The notes under the pieces: generated by a model
Told to the model about the DNA's origin: nothing
The model's database searches: none
Seen by the model: only the letters and a program-made list of their open reading frames with translations
Made by a program: the position numbers and the translations under genes
Source of the DNA: Neovahlkampfia damariscottae
Taxonomy: Eukaryota > Heterolobosea > Selenaionea > Neovahlkampfiida > Neovahlkampfiidae
DNA: 18,292 nucleotides
Assembly (NCBI GenBank): GCA_016618085.1
Contig: JABLTG010000260.1
Location: 1-18,292, forward strand
Direction: 5' to 3'
Part shown: positions 1 through 9,249 of the stretch, in pieces
How the letters are laid out: the number at the start of each line of letters is the position of its first letter
Numbering within the stretch: position 1 is the stretch's first letter

Positions 1-504
1 ATTGATTCATATTCTCAATTTTTAAGATATCACCTGTCTTTACTTTTTGCCATTGAATTTCTTTCCATTCTCCATTTCGAAATATTCTACATTTTTGAAA
101 ATTGATTTTCTGATCATCAAGGAATCTTAAAGTGTCTTCAATGAAGTCTTTGAACATTTGTACTATGAAAAAATAGTTTTTAAAAATATTTTTTGCCTAC
201 TGAAAACAACAAGGGCCAAACTACCAATTGCTCCAAACGTACCGATTGGTGAGAGTTTTGGAATCAAACTTAAAATTCCGACGATAAAAAAGTGTATATT
301 AGCATGTCTATAGTAAAATTGTTCAAATATGTTCAGCAGTAAAAAGTTATACCAAGCGTATGTTGTTGTGCGGATCCAATTTGTTTCAGTTTTTTTGTAT
401 TTTTGGTTTTTGTATAATTTTGAATGTTTACTTGGTTCATAAATAATTTTTCTTTTTTTTTCTTTAGCAAAGTAGGATTCAAATAAAGATTCAAGAAACA
501 TCAA
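1..504 (-). CDS. P4-type ATPase (phospholipid flippase), N-terminal part
   Basis: This is the 5' part of a P4-ATPase, the family that moves aminophospholipids to the cytosolic leaflet of eukaryotic membranes; it runs off the left edge. Exon 1 is 504-201 and exon 2 is 162 down to 1, joined across a 38-nt GT-AG intron (163-200). The N-terminus contains KIIYEPS, LYKNQKYKK and NWIRTTTYAWYNF, then the first membrane hairpin with NIFEQFYYRHANIHF and LIPKLSPIGTFG. After the join comes IQMFKDFIEDTLRFLDDQK and the start of the actuator domain. The protein is clearly paralogous to the gene starting at 16733, with the intron at the same codon. Two ATGs (504 and 501) are adjacent and the first is taken as the start. 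A CCAAT box lies 32 bp upstream. No catalytic motif falls inside the window, so the family call rests on the N-terminal motifs and the paralogue. Confidence 0.88.
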
Positions 505-536
505 CTCGTTTTGTTTGGAAAAGGTGGAATGTTTTG

Positions 537-541
537 ATTGG
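537..541 (-). promoter_or_regulatory. CCAAT box upstream of the left P4-ATPase
   Basis: Read on the coding strand the sequence is TCCAATCAAAAC, 32 bp before the ATG at 504. It matches the CCAATCA element found before most genes here. A second CCAATCA lies at 647-653 in the same 221-bp gap between this gene and the alliinase stop; I see no other gene in that gap. Confidence 0.5.
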
Positions 542-725
542 ACAATGGCTCAACTCTATTTTTGACTGATTTGTTTATTTTCAACAAAGCTTTTTATCAA
601 CTTTTAACTAGTCCCATCTTGCAGAGGATTAAAGTGCGACCATCCACCAATCAGAAAACTTTTCAAAAATCATCTCCATTTTGGGAAAAAGATATCAAGC
701 CAGAAATTATTAAATTCATTTTATT

Positions 726-2029
726 TTAATGTGTTCTGAGATATCTTTCCAATTTTTGCATGAGTATCACGAAATCAGTGTATTCACCTTGCAAATTGAA
801 TCTTGCATGATTTTCATCTGCACCATAAGTTGGACCTGGATTAATTGTGACTCCGATAGATTCAAAGAATTTACCACAATCACCTAAACCAACGCATTTC
901 AACCAAACCACAACAAATGCATCAGGTGAAATAATTTCAATTCTTCCTTTACCATATTGAGCCAACATTTTTTTAAGCATTTGAGATCGAACAACGATTT
1001 TAGCTTTAACAAATGGGAAGAACTTTCCGCCGTCATCTAAAATGGATTTTATTATTGAATAGCTTCTGAATTGAGCATCCACAGAAACTCCATGAGAATG
1101 TAACCAAACATAATCTAAATTCAGAAATAAAAAAAGATGATTTACCATTCATATATTGAGCTATTTCTTTGTCTTTGACCAAAGCCCATCCTAATCTTGA
1201 TGATGAATGACCACTCATTTTCGAAAGTGAAAAAAGCATATTGTCATGATGTTTTTTTTCCAAACATAAATTATTATGAGGCCAATAGTAAACTAAATCA
1301 TGTACTACATAAGGTGATGTTGTATAAAATGGATCTTTGATCAGTCCATCTGGATTGTTTGGTTGAGCAATAAATTCAACAACATTCTTTGGGTTCAAAT
1401 CTTCTCTTCCATCAGCCCATTTAACCCATGATGGATTCAATTGGGAGTAAGTTCTGTAGTACTATCAATAGTCATTAATGAAGTTTTTTAATTTTACAGT
1501 GTAGAATGGAGCTCTCGCATAAACTTTTAGTTTTTTGTTTGCTTTTTTGTGAAAAGCATAAATAAAAGCATGAAGTAATTGTGTACCTCCGTGTCCTAGA
1601 ATCATATAACGATCTTTGGTTTCAGCATTTCCAATAAGTTCGTGAACTGTAAAGAAGATAAAAATAAAAATAAAAATTTAACGTTTTCGAATGGATTCTT
1701 TGAGCAATGGAGTCATACCAGGTTTTGTTGAGTTTTCTACATATTCAATTTGAAAATCTGCAGGAATGACAGTTGAATAATTTAATTGATCTTTCCACCA
1801 AAATTTACAAGCTTTACATTGTTGATTTGTGACGGATAAATGACAATCTCTGATAGGTTTTTCACATTTTTCACCTTCAAAACATTGAAAGCAAATACAC
1901 AGTTTTGTCACTAAAAGAGTTAATTGCTTTTTGAAACTTACAATGAAAGTAATCACCATAAACACAATCTGCAGATGAATAAGCAGATAAAATCAAAGCC
2001 AACAGAAGAACCAGTAACGCTCTATTCAT
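726..2029 (-). CDS. Secreted EGF-alliinase-like PLP-dependent enzyme
   Basis: Five exons (2029-1942, 1910-1683, 1646-1498, 1461-1146, 1114-726) join in frame to give 389 aa ending in TAA. Residues 1-20 form a signal peptide (MNRALLVLLLALILSA), followed by a Cys-rich EGF-like segment with CICFQCFEGEKCEK, as in plant alliinases. The body is fold-type I PLP enzyme. It shows GHGGTQLLHAF, ARAPFY, QPNNPDG (about residues 188-194), HDLVYYWPH and the cofactor-lysine motif SLSKMSGHSSSRLGWA, with Lys236 the expected Schiff-base lysine and a conserved Arg244. The family comprises C-S lyases that cleave cysteine sulfoxides and the related tryptophan aminotransferases of auxin synthesis. The EGF module and signal peptide favour an alliinase-like secreted or endomembrane enzyme. 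The substrate is unknown. Introns are 31 to 36 nt. Confidence 0.9.
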
Positions 2030-2073
2030 TTTGATTTTCAGAATTGTATGAGTCTTCTAAAAGTTTGCAGTGA

Positions 2074-2078
2074 CCAAT
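2074..2078 (+). promoter_or_regulatory. CCAAT box upstream of the alliinase gene (reverse orientation)
   Basis: CCAAT on the plus strand (ATTGG on the coding strand), 44 bp before the ATG at 2029, within the 103-bp gap to the next gene's stop codon. Confidence 0.4.
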
Positions 2079-2132
2079 AAAAAAGTTTGGAGGGGTCGAT
2101 CGTTTCTTCAAAACGAAAACAAAACAATTTAT

Positions 2133-3467
2133 TTAACAAGGGGAAATACTTTCAGGATTGCTTCTGCAACCACTTAAATAAGCAGAAGAAACATCACCAC
2201 AAGTTTTAAACCTAGGTCGAAAATTTGGTTTGTTTCTTTCAAGAAAAGTCGAATGATCTCCAATATGTTCAAACAAAATCTATTCAAAATGATTAAAAAT
2301 CTTCATATGATGTTCTTACAAATCGATGAGTAAACAATCTTCTTCCATTGGATCGACAAAATAGACCTGTTAGATTAGAACTAATCCAAAAATGGAGCTA
2401 CCTTTTTCGAAATCATTTCTTGGAGCATCATTCACAAACCTGTTGTATAAATTATCAATTGGTAATTGTTGAATATCTCTTTCAGCAAATTCAATAAATT
2501 TAGAAGCCATTTTCATTCTCATCAAAATCCCATTCATTCCATAACTAACTGAAAAAGAACAAAGTTCTTTATCTCTTCGTAACTCTAAAACAGCAATAGA
2601 TCTTATGGTTTCAATGATCGATTTTTGACAAGCAAGAAAATCATCTTCCATGAACATAATGTAATCCGTTTTGTATTTTTTTTTTATTTTCTTTGTCAAA
2701 TTGATAACATCAAATGATTGTTGTCTTGCTGTTTTTCCAGGAACTGCATTGTTTGGAGCTGCATAATTATGTCCTCGAATATCTTCATGTGGTTCTAATT
2801 TTCTCTTTTTCAGTTTATCAAAGACAAAATATTTTGAAAATCTGACGTCTCTTCTTAATTTTTCAAAAACTAAATGTTCTTTTTGTGGGTTCACTGATTG
2901 AACATAAACTAAAATTTTGTGCTTTGAATCCTTCTCAAATCTATAATAATTCTTGATATTATGAAGTAAACTTAAACATGTTTTCGCTAAATATTCCATT
3001 AGTTGTCCGTTTTTTCCAATTCTGCAGAGTTTTTAATTTTCAATTTTTTTTTTTTGTGTTTACCTTGCTATTGTTGGAATTGCTAAAATCAGCAAATACT
3101 CATTTTTTGTATTTGGTCTGCTTTTTCTCCACCATTTATCAGATTCACGTAAATCTAAATTTAAAGTATAAAGTGAAGGAACTCTCTTCATTTCTGGTGG
3201 TGGCTCTAGTAAGTTTAACACGTTTTCATTCAAAGATTTGTTTGGAATTTTTTTTGTTAATAATTTTACAGCTTCTTGTAGTTGTTTTATTGATTCTTTC
3301 ATCTTCTCATTTTGTGTTTGTAGTGACTCCATTTGATGTGATAATTTTTGTATCAACGGAAAATCTCTTTGAGTTGTTTTTCTTGAATCTAAAACAAAGT
3401 ATAAGTTCAGTAAAGAAAAAATGAATAGAAATCCAAATATCAGCATTGTTGTCTGGATTTTGGTCAT
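2133..3467 (-). CDS. GT54 family glycosyltransferase (MGAT4-like), type II membrane protein
   Basis: Four exons (3467-3064, 3021-2402, 2366-2320, 2279-2133) encode 405 aa. The N-terminus is a short cytosolic tail and a signal-anchor (MLIFGFLFIFSLLNLYFVL), then a coiled-coil stem (about residues 40-75), as in Golgi type II transferases. The catalytic domain starts with YLLILAIPTIAR and YLAKTCLSLLHN, resembling the IPTVKR...YL..TL.SL start of N-acetylglucosaminyltransferase IV. It contains the acidic metal/donor motif MEDDF (EDD at about 260-262) and, after the last splice, ILFEHIGDHSTF (from about residue 358), matching the LFQHVGTHSS motif of MGAT4. It probably adds GlcNAc or a related sugar to glycans in the Golgi lumen; acceptor and donor are inferred from the family. 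Introns are 42, 35 and 40 nt; one internal exon is 47 nt. Confidence 0.85.
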
Positions 3468-3523
3468 TGAAAAGTAAGTGGTTGAGTTAAATTAATGTTG
3501 GACGTTAAAAAAAAAAGTAAATG

Positions 3524-3528
3524 ATTGG
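3524..3528 (-). promoter_or_regulatory. CCAAT box upstream of the GT54 gene
   Basis: The coding strand reads CACCAATCATTTA, 57 bp before the ATG at 3467. It lies in the 262-bp divergent region shared with the RagC gene. That region also holds two A-tracts of about 10 to 12 nt and another ATTGG at 3614; I see no gene in it. Confidence 0.45.
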
Positions 3529-3707
3529 TGGAATAAAATGACCTTTGTTTTTTTCTATTGTTCTTTAAAAAAAAAAAAGCAAATTCACAAAAGACAAATT
3601 GGAAAGTGTTCTCATTGGCTAATTTTTCACAATTAAAAACTCCTATTTTTTTTGATTCAGTATCTAATTTTGTTGGCTCTAAAATCATTTTATGTGAAGT
3701 TGATTCT

Positions 3708-3712
3708 CCAAT
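3708..3712 (+). promoter_or_regulatory. CCAAT box upstream of the RagC gene
   Basis: CTCCAATCAAATC on the coding strand, 17 bp before the ATG at 3730. It has the same extended core (CCAATCAAAT) as the elements at 5107 and 16684. Confidence 0.5.
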
Positions 3713-3729
3713 CAAATCGTCTGATTTTT

Positions 3730-5021
3730 ATGTCTTCCTCATTTCTTCAAGACGAATTTGAACCTGATGATTCATATAGCCAAGACTCATTTCCAAATGA
3801 CTATGGGTAAGAAAACGAAATATATTCATTTTTAGTTATGAAATTGAAGAAGATGAAAATTCAAAAAAAATAGAAATCAAACCAGAAGTTGTTATTTCAA
3901 GTTCAGCGCCAAAAATTTTGATCATGGGTTCTAGAAGATCTGGTAAAACATCTATTCAACAAGTAGTTTGGAATCAAAGTTTGTTTAAATTCAAAAATTA
4001 ACTTTTAAGTGACACCACATGAAACCTTGTAAATTTAAAAAAAAAAACTGAAATTCTTATGATAGATTTCTTGAAGCAACAAATAAAATAGTCAAAAAAG
4101 AAGTTGGAAATAACTCATTCATTCAATTTCAACTTTGGGATTTTCCTGGACAAATTGAAACAACTTTTGATTCAAATTTTGACTCGGATGTAATATTTTC
4201 TGGATGTGGAGCAGTTGTATTTGTAATAGATTCAAAAGTAAACCTTCAAAAATTATTAACAGAAACAGCTTGATTATTCACCTTGTTTAATAAAACTGTT
4301 AGAAACAATTGAAAAAGCTCACAAAGTTGATAAAGATATAAATTTTGAAATTTTCATACATAAAGTAGATGGTTTAAGTGATGAAAAAAAAAATGATATT
4401 TTAAAAGATATTCAAAAATACGTTAATGAAGAATTAGGTGATTTAGATATTAAAATTTCAATCAAGTTTTATTTGACATCCATTTATGATCATTCAATAT
4501 ATGAAGCATTTTCAAGGGTAATACAAGCACTTATACCACAATTAAATACACTTGAAAATTTACTTGATATCTTAGTTAACGTAAAAAAAAAAAAAAAAAA
4601 TATTTTTAACATTTTAATTTTTTTGAAGAATTCAAGACTTGAAAAAGCTTTTCTTTTTGATGTTGTTAGTAAAATATACATGGCAACAGATTCGACACCT
4701 GTTGAAAAAGAGTATTATGAATTATGTTCAGATATGATTGATGTTGTTTTAGATGTAACTTCAATTTATGGTTATAGTGATTATTCAGAAGATAAACAAT
4801 TTGATCAAAACAGTCAAGCAATATTTCCATTAGAAAATGATAAAATATTATATTTAAGAGAAGTTAATAGATTTATGGCGTTGGTTTGTATTTTGAAGAA
4901 GGAAACTTATTCAAAAATTGGTTTAATTGATTTTAATTTTATTCAATTTCAAAAAGCTCTTTGGTCACTTTTTGATGCAAAAGAAAAACAAAAAAGAAAA
5001 AAATCAAAAAAAATTGAATAA
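3730..5021 (+). CDS. Rag GTPase, RagC/RagD (Gtr2) type
   Basis: Six exons (3730-3806, 3836-3978, 4010-4028, 4066-4237, 4269-4580, 4629-5021) join in frame to give 371 aa. RagC/D proteins pair with RagA/B on the lysosome or vacuole to signal amino-acid sufficiency to TORC1. After a 50-residue acidic N-terminus the GTPase domain shows the P-loop GSRRSGKT (57-64), the switch II motif WDFPGQ (104-109) and the base-recognition motif HKVD (168-171), all of RagC type rather than RagA. The C-terminal dimerisation (roadblock) domain follows, with LTSIYDHSIYEAFS, PQLNTLENLL, EKAFLFDVVSKIYMATDS and ELCSDMIDVVLDV. Exon 3 is only 19 nt and supplies the THE-type segment between P-loop and switch I. Intron 5 contains an 18-A run straight after GT. 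The tail is Lys-rich. Confidence 0.95.
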
Positions 5022-5106
5022 AAAATCATTTAGTCAAAAGCAATTTTTTAAAGTTATATTGAACAAAAAAATAAAATTAAAATTCTTTTTGAACGATTTT
5101 GTTTCA

Positions 5107-5111
5107 CCAAT
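5107..5111 (+). promoter_or_regulatory. CCAAT box at the start of the DUF1761-like gene
   Basis: CACCAATCAAATG on the coding strand: the element ends 3 bp before the ATG at 5115, so the ATG overlaps the extended CCAATCAAAT core. Transcription must start very near the ATG, or a promoter further up in the 93-bp gap must be used. Confidence 0.4.
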
Positions 5112-5114
5112 CAA

Positions 5115-5558
5115 ATGGATTTTCAACACTTGAGTGTGGTATCAATTGTTCTTGGTGGAATTTTTAAAATGATCTTTGGAGCAGTTTGGTATGGAATATT
5201 CACAAACCAGTTATACATTATGCATTTGGATCTACAGAAAATTTTAAAAAAATAAAACAAGAAAATGATTCAATTTGTAAAAAAAAAAAATTAACAACAA
5301 AAATTTCTGTACCCAAAAGCTATGATATTAAATATGTTTCAATCATTAGTTTTAAACCATACACTTAACTTTTTCCATCCAAATTCGGTTTTTGAAAGTT
5401 GGATTAATTCAAGTTGGATTTGTTTTGGTTTAGTAGGTGCTCCAAGTTTACTTCATGATGGTTTTGAATATAGAAGTTTCAAGTTGTTCTTAATTCATTT
5501 TGGATACAATTTGGTTGGATTTTTATTCATCTCTACTATTTATATGTTTTTTAGTTAA
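5115..5558 (+). CDS. Small DUF1761-like membrane protein, frame broken once
   Basis: Two exons (5115-5276 and 5320-5558) around a 43-nt intron that begins GT followed by 12 A. The N-terminus MDFQHLSVVSIVLGGIFKM runs into GAVWYGIF, the hallmark of the DUF1761 family of four-helix membrane proteins of about 130-145 aa. The C-terminus has NSSWICFGLVGAPSLLHDG, EYRSFKLFLIHFGYNLVGF and a final hydrophobic helix. Between them (near 5205-5211) the frame must shift: the first frame stops at 5253-5255, while the reading after the shift (KPVIHYAFGSTENFKKIKQE) continues cleanly to the splice site. One missing base in the AAA at 5204-5206 or nearby would explain it, giving 133 aa. Function of the family is unknown. 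It may be an assembly error or a recent mutation. Confidence 0.7.
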
Positions 5559-5764
5559 AACATGAAAAAATTTAATTTTCATCTATGTATGCTGATCTTG
5601 CATTTATATGGTTCAGGAAGTATAGATAAAATTAAATTGATTCTTTTTATAAATTCTATTTTTTGAATAAGGAAGTATCTATGAAATAAGAATTTCTTTT
5701 TTTCTGTTGAAATAATTTGTGATATAAGAATCATCAAAATGCAATGAACAAAATATTGAATGAT

Positions 5765-6221
5765 TTATTGATTCAAGTTTGTTTGAAATGGAAATTCTTC
5801 TAAAAGTTGTTTAATTGAAGGTAATTTGACCATTTTTTGAGGTTGATCAAGAATAGGAGGTAAAATTAAACAAACCTCTTGAACTTGATTTTGAAGATTT
5901 TCAGTAGTTGTATTGTCTTCATATCTTGGAATAATTATTGGTTCATGAATTTCTAATTTTGTGTGTTTCATTTTTTCTTTGGAGATTTCAAATCCAACTT
6001 TTCTATAAGGCCATCTGAACAGAATATTAAAAATAATGAAAAATGAACCTTTTGATACCATATTGACGACAAATTTGTTTTAAGAGAGTTCTTCCGATAC
6101 CTAACTTCTTTGCTGCCACATTCAATGGTTTGTAGAAGAATTTTTGAAGTTCTTCAAAAGTTGGACGCTTTCTTGATACCGGCATTTTTAAAGATTTAAT
6201 GTTTTTGAAATATGTGGTCAT
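5765..6221 (-). CDS. RWP-RK domain protein
   Basis: Two exons (6221-6049 and 6014-5765) around a 34-nt intron give 140 aa. The intron falls inside the signature motif: QYGIKR is split from WPYRK, and only splicing restores RWPYRK (residues 58-63). The domain spans about residues 20-65, with ELQKFFYKPLNVAAKKLGIG and TLLKQICRQYGIK. RWP-RK proteins are DNA-binding regulators known from plant nitrate and gamete control and from some amoebae. Here the domain is N-terminal and the remaining 75 residues are a linker rich in Ile, Pro and Gln, with no NLP-type sensor or PB1 domain. The start could instead be the Met at 6185 (MPVSRKRPTF). Targets are unknown. It is tail-to-tail with the DUF1761-like gene, 206 bp apart. 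Confidence 0.9.
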
Positions 6222-6274
6222 GGTTCATTGTTGAAAATTTTGATTTCTAACCACAGATAGAAACGAAAAATGTG

Positions 6275-6279
6275 ATTGG
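6275..6279 (-). promoter_or_regulatory. CCAAT box upstream of the RWP-RK gene
   Basis: The coding strand reads ATCCAATCACATT, 53 bp before the ATG at 6221 and inside the 120-bp gap to the stop of the WD40 gene. Confidence 0.45.
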
Positions 6280-6341
6280 ATAAAAATCTTGAACATTCTC
6301 CCCAAAATAACGATATTCAAAAACAGAAATATTGTAGGATT

Positions 6342-8252
6342 TTATTTCCAAATTTTAATTGAAAAATCAGAAGATGCTGAAACAATCATTCTTCCATCAG
6401 GTGATTGACAAACCTCTTCAATTCCTTTTGTATGTCCAATTAATGTTTGAATTAATTTTCCATTTTTTAATTTCCAAATTTTGATTGATTCATCATCTGA
6501 ACCGGATACAATATATTTTTGATCAAAAGTACAAAAAACAGATTGCACATAACTTTGATGTCCCTCTAAAACATTTATCAATTTTCCAGTTTCACAATCT
6601 TAAATATTAGTGAAAAGCCAATCAAACCTGCTATTCTAATTTTTCCATCTGAACATCCAAAAACAAAATTTCTTCCATCGAATGTGGTTGAAATACATAA
6701 AATAGAACCACAATCATAAAAAAAGCTATGAGCTAAACTTTTTGATTCCAAATCCCAAACTAAAACAGTGTTGTTTGCATCACCAGTAAATGCATATTTT
6801 TGATTGGGTGATGTAGCAACACAGTAAACTTCTTTTTTATGTCCTTTTAATGTTTCTTCCAATTCAAAAGTTTCAAGATTCCAAATTTTAACTGTTGTGT
6901 CTTCAGAAACAGAAACTAAATATTTTTGTGTTACTGCAATTCCACGAACAGTTGATTGATGACCTATTAATGTTGTGACTAAACTTTGATCTAATATATT
7001 CCAAACTTTGATTTTTTCATCTCTTGATCCTGAAAAGATGAAATTATCAGAAACTTCAACTGACCATATTGACGAATCATGAGCATCAATATTCCCAGCT
7101 AAATTACCATTTTGTGGTGTCCATAATTTAATAGTACCATCAGCAGATCCTGAAATAATATATTTTCCATTCTTTGAGAAGCAAACTGTGTAAATTTGAC
7201 CATCATGTCCTTTCAATGTCAACTCATTTGAAATATTGATAAATGGTTTGAAAATTTGGAATTCTAAAACAGAATCAATGAAATTTGATAAAAAAGATGA
7301 TTCTTTTGCATGTGATTTTTCAATTGGATTCTCTTTTGATCTTACAATTGCCTTTACTTCTTTGAGTAACTCTTTAATTCTTTCAATATCTTTTTTATTC
7401 AAAGTTTCAACTAAATTTTCATTTGTGTCTAAATTTTGTTTATATGAGTTCAAAGACAATGCATCTGCAAAATTACCAATATCTATATTTTTTGTGTCTT
7501 GCAAAACAATTGATAATTTTTGTGCTTGTGATAATATACCGTCAGTTGTTTGTCTTGAAATTTTTTTTTTTTTTAGAAATAAGTATAAAATTACTTTTGT
7601 AAGTTTAGAACATGTATTTTTCCATCTTGAATAGCGTCTATTTTTGTTTCAAATTTATCAAAAATTTTTTTTTCATTTTCAATGTCAAAAATAGTTTTTT
7701 CAATTTTGTCTCTTTTTTCTCTAAGAGCGTTCATATTTGAATCTAAATTTTTCAACATTTCAACTCTAGCATCTAAATACATTTTCAAACGATGTTTTCT
7801 TGTGAAAAAGTAAAAAATATTTGTTTTTACGAATGATTTGGTCCTTTTGCACATTCAAGACAAATAAGTGAATTACAATCAAAACAAACAATATTACTTG
7901 TGAATTGTTCATGATCAGGACATGGAATTGATTTAAGCATTTCTTGTAAAGAATTTTGATATTCTTCGATCGTTGTTGCATACTCCATGTGTGAACGATA
8001 TTTTCTTTTGTGAAGTGTTTGAAAACAACTTTCACATTGTGGTCCTTCACACTTTGGACAAAACTTTACTGCTTGATTTTCAGCACATAATTCACAAATT
8101 ATGTTTGTAGTTTTTTTTTCTTGTTTTTTTTCAACTAAAAGTGATTCTTTTCTTTTCTTGATAACTTTAGAAGGCATGAAATCTATATTTGGTGTTTCAG
8201 GTTCTGAATCACTGCTGCTGTTTCCATCTTGTTCTAGAAGTGGTTTTTCCAT
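6342..8252 (-). CDS. Double B-box, coiled-coil, seven-WD40 protein (TRIM-like without RING)
   Basis: Four exons (8252-7831, 7798-7595, 7553-6628, 6598-6342) give 602 aa. After an acidic/basic N-terminus, two zinc-binding B-boxes follow: the first with CELCAENQAVKFCPKCEG (C53 to about H88), the second CPDHEQ...CFDCNSLICLEC...NHSKH (C111 to H143). Next is a coiled coil (about 145-205), a Lys/Glu-rich linker, then seven WD40 repeats from about 320 to the C-terminus, enough for one closed propeller; typical blades contain GHDGQIYTVCFS, ISGSADGTIKLW and VSGSDDESIKIW. Repeat 5 is weaker (GKIRIAD). The order resembles TRIM proteins, with the RING absent and WD40 in place of the usual substrate domain, so a scaffold or ligase-adaptor role is inferred. 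Introns are 32, 41 and 29 nt; the last lies between blades 5 and 6. Confidence 0.93.
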
Positions 8253-8266
8253 TTTGAAAAAATCCG

Positions 8267-8271
8267 ATTGG
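8267..8271 (-). promoter_or_regulatory. CCAAT box upstream of the B-box/WD40 gene
   Basis: The coding strand reads AACCAATCGGATT, 14 bp before the ATG at 8252, in the 148-bp gap to the LipB stop. Confidence 0.45.
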
Positions 8272-8400
8272 TTGTTGTGAAAAAAATCAAAATATGAATT
8301 TGAAAAAGAATAAGCAGTTAATTCTTTTAAAATACGTCATCTGATGAGATCCCAAAATGAAAATTTCCATTATCGATTTTCATCCAATAATTATTTTTCT

Positions 8401-9144
8401 TTATTCAATTTCTTCAATTTCTATTTGTCTTTGGAACTCAACTTCAAAATTTTTAATCATTTCATCAATAACTTTATCCATATTCATTTGTTTTTTTAAT
8501 ACTTTTTCCATTGAAGTTATTTCAACCTTCTCCAATCCACAAGGAATAATTTTTTCAAATAACTTCAAATCATTTGACACGTTTAGTGAAAAACCATGCA
8601 TCGATACCCATCTTGAAAATGAAACACCTATAAATCCTATTTTCTTTTTTGGTTTCACCCAAATACCTGTTTCATCATTTTTACCTTCAAATGAATCTAT
8701 TTCAAAAGTTTTTAAAGTTTTTATCATTGTATTTGATATTTTGGATAAGTATTGTGGAACATTTTTCTTTACATCATTTTCACCTAATTTAACTATTGGA
8801 TAACAAACTAATTGTCCTAAATTATGGCATGTTACACCTTTGGAAAAATAAAAAGGTTTTTTTTTATTCTTACCACCTCCTCTTTCTACTTTTTCAACAT
8901 CTATTCCATGAAGTCGTAATTCTTCAATGTCATGTAAAATTTGTTTTTCTAAATTTCTTCTTCCAATGGTGATCACAGGTAAGTGTTGAAGAAAAAGAAA
9001 TGTATCAGGTATTTTATTATTCCTTCGGTCTTCTTTCAGTTGTTGTTGTAGTTTTAGTATGGATGAAAAATTTGTTGCGTCTTTGAAAATTTTTGCTCTA
9101 ATCTTCATCGATGATTGGGCAAATTCAAATTGGAATGAAATCAA
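8401..9144 (-). CDS. Octanoyl-[acyl carrier protein] transferase, LipB/LIPT2 type
   Basis: Two exons (9144-8874 and 8837-8401) around a 36-nt intron give 235 aa. LipB transfers octanoate from acyl carrier protein to lipoyl domains, the first step of lipoate synthesis, in mitochondria of eukaryotes. Motifs in order are LFLQHLPVITIGRR, the split ERGGG/VTCHNLGQLVCYPI (family RGGxxTxHGPGQLVxYPI), ETGIWV, KKKIGFIGVSFSRWVSMHGF with the active-site Lys156, LNVSNDL, and IIPCGLEKVEITSM with the catalytic Cys190. All catalytic residues are present. The intron is a multiple of three without a stop, so retention would insert 12 Lys-rich residues in the substrate loop; the family alignment favours splicing. 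The start may be 9144 or the Met at 9108. The first 12 residues are a weak targeting signal at best. The gene is head-to-head with the ARM gene, 105 bp apart, and implies lipoylated mitochondrial enzymes. Confidence 0.93.
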   Translation of the reverse strand: MISFQFEFAQSSMKIRAKIFKDATNFSSILKLQQQLKEDRRNNKIPDTFLFLQHLPVITIGRRNLEKQILHDIEELRLHGIDVEKVERGGGKNKKKPFYFSKGVTCHNLGQLVCYPIVKLGENDVKKNVPQYLSKISNTMIKTLKTFEIDSFEGKNDETGIWVKPKKKIGFIGVSFSRWVSMHGFSLNVSNDLKLFEKIIPCGLEKVEITSMEKVLKKQMNMDKVIDEMIKNFEVEFQRQIEIEEIE

Positions 9145-9218
9145 ATTTGAAACCTATTATTTGTAGGAAATAAGAAGAAAAAGAGATTTTTGTTCGATTA
9201 AAAAAATATCAATGGATC

Positions 9219-9223
9219 ATTGG
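9219..9223 (-). promoter_or_regulatory. CCAAT box in the LipB / ARM divergent promoter
   Basis: A single CCAAT (coding orientation for LipB: TGACCAATGATCC) in the 105-bp region between the two head-to-head genes. It lies 26 bp before the ARM ATG and 74 bp before the LipB ATG, so one element may serve both. Confidence 0.45.
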
Positions 9224-9249
9224 TCAAAAAAAAAAACTGACAACTCACA

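Noticed and set aside
538-729. 63-codon plus-strand frame between the P4-ATPase start and the alliinase stop
   Set aside because: It resembles no family, overlaps the CCAAT elements and promoter of the left P4-ATPase, and has no clear start context.
3464-3761. Overlapping frames on both strands between the GT54 and RagC starts
   Set aside because: They cover the divergent promoter region, are low-complexity and hydrophobic, and show no family resemblance.
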